Below, piece by piece: positions 10,901 through 22,900 of a DNA stretch of 64,000 nucleotides. Position numbers and translations under genes: made by a program. The number at the start of each line of letters is the position of its first letter. The first letter of the stretch is position 1. Origin of the DNA: Micromussa lordhowensis (Eukaryota; Cnidaria; Anthozoa; Scleractinia; Lobophylliidae); the NCBI GenBank assembly GCA_964020085.1, contig OZ026601.1, forward strand, positions 30,728,318 through 30,792,317, in the 5' to 3' direction. Below the pieces are notes generated by a model. The model did not search any database and had not been told where the DNA came from. It saw only the letters and a list, made by a program, of their open reading frames with translations.

Positions 10901-13900
10901 ACTCCAGACAAGTCTTTCTAAAGCTTTCAAATACATCTGCTAATAGTAGAACATCTGTACGCAAATATAAATCATGATAATCACCTAAGTCTTTAATTTG
11001 GAATTCACTCCATACTTGTTTTGCGTGCTCATAGTCACTCTCTGAAATATTTGTATCATTCAAAATACTATAAAAATCTTCTCTTGCTGGTAAAGACTTC
11101 TCACTGAATCGCTGGAATGAGTCCATGTAATCATAAGGGTAAACACCTTTTCGCTTTATTAATCTAAATTGATCATCATTTGGAAAAGCTTTCTTTGAAT
11201 AAAAGAATGCATTATCACTTAAATTACTGCTTAGTCGATCTAAACTCTGACTCATAAATGAAAAACTGTCAATGAAAGTCAAATAATTACCTAGTCTAAA
11301 GCCAATATATTTCTCAAAATTACTTGCTATAACATCAACATTAATATTAAAATCTTGTCTTATTAAATGACCAATATTTTGCATGATAAAATGGCAGTCA
11401 TAACCTTTAAGATTATGAAATATTACTGGAATTTTTAAATTTTCTGCACTAATAGACCATTTAAGATTACAATTACTATGAGCAGCACCACGATATTTAC
11501 CTGTAATATGGCAGTGATCTCTAACTTTTTGTTTTGAAGGTTTATCTTTATCTTTTTCTTCATTAAATTTTCTCTCACAAATATGACATATAGTAGAATT
11601 TTGGAAATGTGTTTCATTTTTATCAGTCATAACTAATGGTTTCTGGAAATGTTCTATAACTATTTTTATACAATCTTTTACTTCACTCAACATTTTCATG
11701 ATAAATTTTTCGATACAATCTTCTCCACGGTATATTTCTACTGGTTTGGAATAACTATTATCATATCTACAGACTAATTTATATCCGTAACTACAAGCCT
11801 TATGACTTTGATAAGTACTAGTGTAAGATTTATCATCACTAGGTAGGCAACCGTCTATTTTTTCTGTGATTGATTCAAAATCAGCGTAAATTACGAAAGG
11901 TGCAGGTAACATTTTTTTGTGATTTTTAAAATAAATTTTTGATCCTGCCTCGGGCATCTTTATCGCTTGAGCTCCATTAAGGAGCAGGCAATCTTGCTTG
12001 TGATCTTCTAGGACACTAGCAGAACTACAACAATGTAGACAACGCAAACAAAAATATTTCTTTTCTTTGTGATCATTGAATGAAAACATAAATCGATCGA
12101 AATCCTTGATGAGCACATAGTGGCTCTTGTCTCCTTCTTCAATCCATAGTAATTCCAAGTGGTCTGTAAAATTAGTTTCTGATATTCTGATAGGATAAGC
12201 TTCTCCATCATAACCAAATACACAGATATTAATCTTATTTTGCTTTTCAATCTTATAAATATCTTTTACAGTGACTGGAAAAGTGATACCAGTGTAATCT
12301 AACCGTTTGACAGATTCTCGATCTGCCTTGGTTATTCTTTCCGGATGAACTATAAGTGGATTTAAATGCCTATTATGACACCATAGGAAACATTTATTGT
12401 CTGTATTTTTGAGATTGATTAAACCCTTCATAGGGTTACGTAGTTCTTCAGGTAGTTCAATATATGATGATCCTCTTAATGGAAAGTAAGAGACAATATT
12501 AATGATATGTAATTTTACTGATTCAAATACCCAACCAGAACCTTCAGATAGCCAAACAGCTATTAACTCTAAAATTCTTTCAATACCATTATCGATAGAC
12601 TCTTCTATATCTAGTCTATTGGTCACCGTAAAAGGGCCAGCGTTAAAATAAGGTTCTCTGTAAATGACACCATCCTCAGTACTCTTTGATAATCGAACCC
12701 TTAGTGTAGTATTGTATTTGAATCCCCTTTTGACTGTTAATAATTTCATTAAAAGATCAAATATTGCTCGTTTAGTACTATTTAACTGTACCCCTGGGTC
12801 ATAAGTATTAATAATTGGCACTTCATAAGATTTGACATTACCTCTTAATGCATTGGATCGCTCAGTAATAGTGATGTCTTTAGGTATAAATTTCAAATTT
12901 CTTCTGAATTCTCTTATAGTTTCAGGCCTATAATATGGAGCGATTTGATCAATCACATTTTTAACCTTTCTTTGAAGTCTTGTAGGTACAGGTTTTATAG
13001 GTCTTATTATTTTTAGCCTCGGTAAAGGCACTGGAGCGGTTGGTGGTTTTGTACGTGGTTTTGGTACTGGGGCAGGTGGTCTATATTCAGTAGGTCTTAA
13101 TGGTTCTGGTAAATTGACTGAGGGACTTATCTGATCATCTATTAAAGTACCTCCAAGGTATGAGTCTCTTAGTCTCCTTTCTGCAATTGATCGGATTAGT
13201 CGATTTTCAACATAATCTCCATGTTTCTTAGATCTTCGTGGTTGTGGGTTGACAGGTGGGACTGGTAGTGGCTGACCTTGCGGACCTTTTTTTGCTTCAT
13301 TAAGCTTATGAAAATCTGTCTTTAAATGCTGATATTTTCCCCCTTTTGAATATTTTTTCTTGCATGTATTACAATACCAATGAGATGGTTTTGGTAATGT
13401 GTCCACAGATATCTTTTTGGGTTTAATTTTAACTTTAAAATCCATCTATATATAATAATATATGTCTAATTTTTTTTTAAATTCTTAATTTTTTATTTAT
13501 TATAAATCAATTAGTGTACCAGTAACTGGATTAGTGTATTTTAGAATGTTACGCTCATGTTTCTTTGTCTTTAGATGCATATATTTTCCTCTATAAGTGT
13601 AATTTTTTCCATTTCCACATACATCACAGTACCATTCAGTATTTTTCAGTCTCTCATTTGTAATTTTGTTCCATTTTTCTCGTTTCAATTGTTCTTCTGT
13701 TTTTTCCATCTATATAATTATTTATAATATTCTAATTTTTTTAAATAATTTTTATAAATTTTTTAAATCCCCAGCTGGCACCCAACTGTTAAATTCGTCT
13801 GGGTAACCTTTCCATTTGACTAATGCTTTTCCTTTTGACTTTCTGATAATTTTCTCTATTCTATAGACCTCCTGATCTGTCTTTTGTAACTCTTCTCTGT

Positions 13901-16900
13901 AGAAAGTACCCTTAATCACTTCACCATTTAAGTCTTTTATCTTATAAGTAATAGGATTAGTGAATCTAATTTCGTCTATGATGAAAACTTCTTCAGTCCA
14001 ATTAGGAGTATAGCCTTTATCAAAGGTCACCCTTTTGTATTTGCTTATTCGGACTCTATCACCTACTCTAAATTCGGGTTTTCTATTTGTTTTTGTTTTT
14101 TTGATTTCTCTCGCTAAATCACCATATAAATTAAAATAAACTTTTCCATAGTTTTCAGGTTTTCTAGCTTGGATAGGCGTCATTCCTATTGATCTATGTC
14201 GGCTGTTGTTATAAGAGGCGAGTATTTTCGGAAGGATGTCAACGTAGACTGTATTGTTTTGCATAGTGAATCTCTTATACATTTTATCTTTGATAGTTCT
14301 ATTCCATCTCTCACAAACTGATGATTTCTCTTCATTTTCAGTGGAATAGACCTTTATCTTATCTTTAGCTAAGAGATCCAACACATTTTTGTTATAATAT
14401 TCTTTTCCTTTGTCTACCCATAACATTTTAGGCTTATTAGAGAAAAATAAGCTTTCAAACGCTTTAGCGACTTCTAAGCCAGTTTTTGTCTTTAGAGGTA
14501 CTATCCAACCATATTTACTGAAAAGGTCTAAGACCATTAGTAGATATTTATAACCTCGGTTCCATTTGCTAAGCTTTTGCATATCAACTAAGTCTGAACA
14601 CCAGATATCATCTACATTATGTGAAATGACTCTTCGCTTGGTAAAATTTCGTTTTATAGGTTTGTGTAACTCATTAGCCAGACCTTCCCATGTGTCTAAA
14701 TTTTTAGCGTTTTTTTTTTACTCCTAAACCAAGTTTTTGCTTTGTATTAATAGTGTTTCTAGCTAACCAATGGCCCCACTGTCTCTCATTCCAGGGAATT
14801 GCATCTAAAGCTCGGACCATTTTCTTGTCAGCAACATTTTTACATGATTTTACATTACCTCCCTTATCAGCACATACTGAGTAATCAACATCGTGTTGCA
14901 TGGCTATAGCATCTGTCTTACCTGTTGGCTGATCATAGATTTCATAGATTTGCCCAGTATCACGATCCCATTTTACTTGTCGTTCTAAATCATTGTAAGG
15001 ACCAGTATATTTGTGACCTGGAAGAGTCCAACCAGCTTTCGGTTTAGGTAACTTACCTATTGCTTTATGAATATCAAGACCCCTTCCCCTTCCCCTTCCA
15101 CTGATTTTTTTAGAAAGATCATCTGCCAGTGAGTCAATTGCTCTATTCAAATACCTTTTACCAATGCCTTTAACTTTGTCTTTTACATAGTCAGATTTTA
15201 TTGCTCTACTAGCTCCCCTTTTACCTAGGTTGTACAATCCTTTTGCACCAGCAGCCAACCCTTTGACAATTAGTTCATCAAAACCGCTTCCTTGCATTTC
15301 CGCTTTAGATATAAAACGAAATTTTGTAATTCCACATTCAGCACAAATACATCGCATTGCATTTCTACCATTTTTTGTAATTACAAAAGTTTCAGAATTA
15401 GGTATACATTCTGTCCTTTTTCTTTGTCGAACGCAATAAGATAACATATATTAATTAATATTATAATAAATATATGTTAATCTATTGTTAACAAAGTTAC
15501 TTTACTATAATATAGCTCCTATGAGGGGAATTCCCTTAAATGGACTGTTTTTACCCAGTAATAGCCCTTTTCCTTTTCTACCTCTTCCTACCGTACCTGA
15601 AGGGACAAATTTAGTTTTTGTTATCCCACATTCTGCGCATTTACATTTCATCATGGCACGACCATTTCTTGCCTGTACAACCCTTTCTGAACCAGGAACG
15701 CACTCTGTCTGTTTTCGTTGTTTTACACAATAGCTTTTCATCTATATAATAATTTTTATTATTTTTTTTATTTATTTTAATATATTATATAATGGAACAA
15801 ATTGTCATTGAAAAAGAAATACGTAGAATAGAAGCGATGTATAAACATTACAAACTTCTTTATAGAAAACTTGCCTTTTTATGTTGTTCTGGAGAAGCTA
15901 AAAGAGTGAGAAATATGAGAAATAGTTTGAAACGAGATTTAAAAAACATGAGAAGTCTTCAAAGTAATTTAGCAAAATAGTTTTCTATGAATTTTTCATT
16001 CTCTTTGGTGTCAAAGCTAAAAACTTGCAATAAATCGAAATAATCTACTCCTTTATGCATTTCATTCAAGAAATACAAGCAAAAATAGCCACAGGTTGTA
16101 GTATTGAGATTCTGTATTTGATCGTTTTGGTGTACTAAATTTAAGTTTTTCTCTTTTGCATGGTTTACCAACTCTTGAAAAGGTGGCATACCAAAAGAGT
16201 CAAAGTAATTTATTGTACCATCACGAACATAGGTTGTAACCCAATGACTACCACTCATATAATGAGGTTCTAAATTATAGATAAAAAGCGCTAACTTATG
16301 CTGATGTGGTACAGTCTGATCTCTACTTAAAACATTCTTGATAGGTATCTCTAAGTATTTACACCAATCTAAAAGATCAAAATTACTCATTGGGATATCT
16401 TTATGGAATTTAGGCTTTTTTACCTTTTTTTTTTTTTTTTTCCCCTGCCCCAAGTACCAATAAAAGGTGGTGGAGCCATAGGCATTCCCATACGAGGACC
16501 TCCTCCTCCATTTGATCTTGGACTGCCCATTCTAGGAGCTCCACCTTTTATACTTCCTCCTTTTAATGCATCAATAAGCATTGGAATACCAATACTAGCT
16601 ATTAAAGTTCCAATACCATTACCTACTTGTCGTTGTGTCAGTCGGAAAAGTAAGTCTTCTCCACCTTTATGAGCTCGTGCTAAATCTCCTATTTGTCCTT
16701 TAGTGAGTAGATCGCCCAATTGAGCTAACATAAATAGTTTATTATTTGGTACTTGATACATTTGTCCGCCACTAATTTTCTTAACTATTTGACTTGCACC
16801 TTCAGAAGCTAACCCTGCTAGAGCAGACAATCCTAGTGTTTTACCGATAGTTGGTGCTACATTCTTTAATACGGGCAATATTGAGCTAAAGATACCAGAC

Positions 16901-19900
16901 CCAGTTTGTCGCCTGATATTATACTTTGATATAGTAATTACCATTCCTCGATCCATTGATTTGGCCTTAGCGAGTCTCTTAACAGTATTCATTGGTACCA
17001 TAAGAACATCAGAACCACTTAACGCATTTTTACTTAAGCGTAAACTTATTTCTTCTCTGTTTCTGTAAGCATTAGATAGTTTTCGTTTTTGCCCTTCAGA
17101 AAGTTTGACAGAAATTTGATGTAGTTCAGTCATTATATATTATTTATGGACTTTTTTTAAATTCATAAATAATATTTATTCTATGACTTTGGAATAGTCT
17201 ATGACTTTGGAATAGTTGTTATTAATCAGATCCAATAGTCAACTTCTTCATCTTCTTCTTCATCATCATCTAAGAGAAACTTATCGAAAATATTTTCTTC
17301 CTCTAGAAATGTTACTTGCATTATTTTTGGTTTTAAAGTAGCTCCAAAATTTCCAGTTGTTATAGAAAACCAGGCAGCAATAAATTTAACTGTATTTCGC
17401 GGACCTATTTCTTCTGTTTCAATCTTTTCTTTATCCCATGTAAAAAATGTTGTAAATAGTTTGTCATTGCGATAAAAAAAATTAAACTCCATCTTTGATG
17501 GGTAATCTGTATACATTCTTTTTTCATTAACAATTATATATGGTTTTCTACAAATTCTTTTCCAAGAACCTCCTTGTCCATATTCATCATATCCCTCTAC
17601 AACCTCTCTTGGTATTTCTTCATCATTAAAAGAATGAATATAATCAATGAAGAATTGGTCTAATTCTTTAGCTTTTTTTAGATATTCACCCTCACAATTA
17701 ATTTGCATACTAGTACCTTGGTACTTACCATCTTCATCATATTTTTCTCTTGAACCGAATTGTGTAAATCCTTCATATTTAACAAACAATGGCTTTCGAT
17801 TGTATAATATTCCTATCTGTGCTCCATTATGCTTATTTGGTTTTGGTTTTGTAAAAGTTATCTTTGAAGGGTCAATATGAAGAAAATCGACTATTTGTTC
17901 TTTTTCTGCTCTTTCATTCTGACTCTCTTTAACTCTCATATATATTATATTAAAATATTTTTTTTCTAAATATATTTTTTTTTTTATTTTTTTTTAGACT
18001 ATACAATAACTAATTGATCTCCCACCTTATCAACAACAACATCTTCTTCATAGAGAACAATTGCATGCACTCGGAAATCAGCAGCTGCGGCTTGTGAGAG
18101 GCGAAATCTTATGTTAAGTTGCTTTGGATCTCTGCTTACCTGTTCTGTTTGATAAGTTAAATCAAAATATAACATTGGGTAAAGACTCGAAAAATTACTG
18201 ATATTGAGCTGAGTACCTGTATTATAATCATTCTTTTTCCATGAATAATTCATTAAATCATAATAGATTCTTGTTTTACTTTCTGTATCATATTCAAGTT
18301 CTGGATAGAAGACACCATTACCATATTCAAGACGACATGTGCTAAGATGACTATTATTGTTAGCAGCATTAAGTTTAAAAGTATCAAAAATATAAGGATT
18401 TGCTGACATATCATTTGTCTTAAGTCTCTGGAAGTAGAGGAAAACATGTTGTACTTTATCAATACTAGCTGAGATTCTGAAATCACCACTGTTTCTGGTA
18501 GTATCTGAAGTTTGGTACATTTCTTTGAGGTATTTCCATTTACTGGGTTTTTGGTATTCACTGATGAATTTAGTCATAAGAGCATCTTTTGGTTCTAGTC
18601 GTGGTACCCATAGATAAAAACGATCAATTACTAATCTCAATGTATCAACTGCCCCATATAAGACTTCAGCGTCTGGTGTCAGTTCTATTTCAAATTGGAG
18701 ATCCATTGGAGGTAACAATCGTCCTTCTAATTCTTCGAAAAAAGAATACCTATTTAATGGTATACTTGTATTAACATGAGCTCTGTTAGCTGTTAATAAA
18801 CGCCTACTTTCCAAACCAGTGTTTGTATCATCTGAAGTGGCATCTGTATCTAAATACCATAAGCTATTTTTGGCTGTACTACGCCCAAAATCATCTGAAT
18901 ATTCTAAAAGATTTTTTGCAAAAGTTACAAGATGAAGATTATCAGTGTCATAGACGATTTTTCCTGCACTCTTTATTACCATATGCTTAATTAATGAATG
19001 CGATCCATTAATAATTGTTGTTCTGGCGTCTGCATTGTCTCCACCATTTGCTCGAAGGTCTAATTTGAATCGCACTTCAAAAAAGGCGTTAAACCAATCA
19101 AGCATAATACCACGATCAGTAACATGAAATTTGTATCCTTTCTTATTTTGCTCTTGAGTATTGGCAGGAGCTCTTATAGCGTCTTGAAGACGAAATTGAA
19201 CTAGTTCGTTTCTCTGAACATTCTCTGGTGATCTAAATGCCATTATATATTTTTTATCAGATTTTTTTTTCTTTAAGATCGCGCTATAAGATTATTAATC
19301 AGTGTATAAACTTCCTCCTGCGTTTTTGGCTTTGCTCTACCTGGCTTTGACTTTGTTGACTTTGTTGACTTTGTTGACTTTGTTGACTTTGTTGACTTTG
19401 TTGACTTTGTTGCTTTTTTAGATCCTGAGGATAGCCTTTTTCGGATAAGCTCACCTGATCGCTCTATAACTTTATCAGCTGCCTTTTTACCAACTCGTTC
19501 TCCCGCATGAGCGACACCAGCTTGTATTGCTTTTTTAGCAAATGGTTTTAAAACCTGTCCAGTTAAAGCACTAGCTACCTTTTTTAGTGGTTTCATAAGA
19601 TTGTCTACTATAATTCCATTGCCGCGGTGTTTGTAGACATATCGTCCCGTTCTTGGGTGATAAATCTTTTTGAACTCTCTTGACTTCATTATATATTAGT
19701 ATTAATAAAATTAATTAGAATGGAACTTTTTTTAAGATTAATGAAAATGCTGTGTCAGCATGATTTAAATAGACTGGTCTTCTTAAACCATCAGTTACAT
19801 AGATTCGAACGCTTGAAACTCTTGTTTTATTGATAGGATTAAATATAACACGACGCGGTTCAAGTGTAAAATTGTAAGAAGGTCTCAGCGTTCCTGTACC

Positions 19901-22900
19901 AAAACTAAAAACAATATCTGATTCTCTCCCATCTACTAATGAATCAGAGACTAAATCACAATGAATATTTAAGACATCTGTATCTTCTGATAGGTTAGGT
20001 ATCTTAGTACTAACGTTTCTCTCATCTCTTAAGATCACCTTATCGAATCCTATTAGTTTACCAAAATTAGATTTACGCAGGTCAAGCTGATAGTTAGCGT
20101 CTAAAGTCACTAAGACTCTAAAAGTTGGTTCATCAAAAGTCACCGTAATTGGAAATTCTTCATCACCATCACCGCGGACTGTTTTAGTCTTTTCCTTAAT
20201 GTAATTATCAATATCAGTGTAATCCCAAACTCCTTTTGGAAAATCAATATCTGTAAATGTTTTCCCACCGTCTTTACTGTAAGCTATCTTTTGATTGCTA
20301 TAACCAGAATTTATATTTGTCCATGTAAAAGCCATTGAAATAATTTTATTAAAACCAATATACCAAATCCCATCACTGTGTTCATAGTCCAGCGTTCTAG
20401 AAAACCTTGTAGTAAAATCACCAGGTCGATTACCAGGTTCATCTTTAACTGCAAAACTGCTTAATGAGATTTCTCTCTCCATATACTAATGTAAATAATA
20501 TTTACTAAACCCCGAAATATTTTTTCACTAACTTTTGATATTGCGACTTATTTATTGATTTTGTTCTTAATAGAGCGTCTAAGATAGTTTGACCCATATT
20601 TCTCATCTTGACACTTGTATTGCCTGCTTCCATTTCGCCAATAATTAGTGTTAATTTCTTTAGTAATTCTTGAGCATCATTATAGAAATAGACACCACTT
20701 CCCCTCTTGACGCCACTTCCCTTTGTACTTTTCTTTTTCTGTACTTTTAGATAGTCTCTATATTCTTGAATAGGTTTTAGTCTACTATCAGCAAATTTAT
20801 GAGCCATATCCTTTTCTCGCTCTAGCTTTTCTATTACATCTTTTGGCAATCCTTTTTTTATGGCTTGTTTTAGTCTATTAGTTGTATTTGTCTTAAATTT
20901 ACTTGTAATACTGCTTATTTCAGAATTTGCTCTTTTTATGTTACTCTCGAGATATTTACTACGTTTAACTGGTGTCATTTCTGGTTGGGATAATCTCATT
21001 TCAACATCATCATAGTTAGGAAGATTTGCACTATCTAAAATTCTATTAATATCTCCTCTATCTAAATCTTCATCATCATCAGGTGGTGATTCAATTGCTA
21101 AAGGTCCTTCTTCCACAAAAGAATATTCTGGTGGTAAAGATTCATCTCCTCTCCAAAAACTAGGATCCATTTCATATTTTGGTGGCGCGCCTTTAGGTAT
21201 TATTTGTTTTTCTGCCTGGGGCGCTACGTAATCTTGGAGATCTAATAATCCTTCCACATCCATATCTTCATATGGATCTACTTCAGGTGCATAATCAATT
21301 TCATCTGGTTTACCTGCGGGGGCAGGACGTATTCTCATTTGCGGTCTATTCTTAGGCTTTTGTGCCCTTAAACCCTCTATGATTTCATCAAGTCTAAAAG
21401 ATTTTGTTATCCTTGCGTCAGAGGTCTTACTCTTTATCTTCTCTTCAGTGATCTCATCATATAGCTGATTCTTCATCTTTCCAGTCTCTGTCCGCTTCTG
21501 AGCTAATCGTTTCCAATTTGAGAGACTCATATAATATTTATATTTTTTATATTATGTGAAATAATATGCAACATTTATTAAAAAAATATTAATTATATAG
21601 ATGAAAATTCCTAATTATGATTCAGCTTCTAATAATGACCGCAATTTCAAACGACTGCTACCTTATATGCCTTCAGACACTTTTCGAATGTTAATTTGTG
21701 GACCAAGCGGTTGTGGTAAAACTAACGTTCTTATGCATATGCTTTATAATCTACTCTACTATGATAAGATTTACTTGTTTTCTAAAAATCTCGAGCAACC
21801 GAAGTACAGACAACTATTAGAAACATTTCGACCCATTTCAGAAGAGGCTGGTTATGATGTTATAGAAGAGAGCAATAGTGATGTCATTCCTCTAGAAAGC
21901 CTAGATAATGATAACCAAAAAATAGTTATCTTTGATGACTACGCTTGTGAAAGAAACCAAAAACCACTCATTGAATATTTTGTTGGTGGTCGTCATAAAA
22001 ATTGTAGTGTAATCTATTTAAGTCAATCTTATTATCTCACTCCCAAAGACATCAGGTTGAATTGCTCTCATTTTTGTATTTTTGACTCTCCAAGTAATGC
22101 AGAGACAGCAAGAATGTGTAAAGAAGTCAATGTACCTAAGAATCGATTCGAGAGTGCGACTAGTGAGCCTTATAGTTTTGCGTACATTGATAAGACAAAA
22201 AAGACAATCAGAAAAAATTTCAATGAAAATATATAGGATGGATAATGGAAATGGTAATGACAATGGCAATGGTAATGGTAATGTTAATGAAAAAGTAAAT
22301 GATAAAGAAGAATGTAAGAGACTAACAAATTCAATAATAGTTGATTTGTCAGAAATGGATTTTTATTATGAAAATATTAGTGCTATGCTACTAAAACTAA
22401 AATCAATTGAGGAAAAGTACAACGAAGTTATTGACGATAGAATATTGTCGTTAACTAAAAGTCTTTATAGCTTACATATCGATTATTTGAGAGACACATC
22501 TGAATCTGAAGATTCTGAAGATTTTAATATTCATCGGAAAATGTTACGTCTTAAGGGTCTGGAAGTAGAAGAAGAATAAATTTAATTTAGTATATTATAT
22601 ATGGGTTATAGTAATGGGCAACTTGAATCATCATCAACAAGTGGTAGAGGTGAAAAAGGTGATCCTGGTTTACCTGGAATTGGATTTAGTCTAACTGATG
22701 ATGGTAATTTTGATATTGATAGTAAGCGATTAACTGAAGTAGCTGCTCCTATCGATAAAAATGATGCAGCTACAAAGGAGTATGTTGATAATAACCTATC
22801 AGCTATTGATTTGTCACCTTATCTGAAAAGAGATGGAACAACTTCAATGACTGGTCATTTAAATATGAATAATCATAAAATTAGTGATTTAGAAGATGCT

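Noticed and set aside
13752..14717. Integrase as evidence of an LTR retrotransposon or endogenous retrovirus
   Set aside because: No reverse transcriptase, gag or LTRs are present. The integrase lies inside an element with PolB, ATPase, protease and capsid genes, which defines a Polinton.
16390..16453. Protease N-terminal extension from a TTG start
   Set aside because: It is only poly-Lys over the A17 tract that overlaps the pVI-like gene. The ATG at 16390 gives a full adenain-like domain.
19346..19410. CRISPR-like array
   Set aside because: Nine-base in-frame repeats without spacers. It is a coding minisatellite in an animal-hosted element.
22082..22237. Upstream extension of the small Asn-Gly protein
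   Set aside because: It is an out-of-frame shadow of the packaging ATPase gene.
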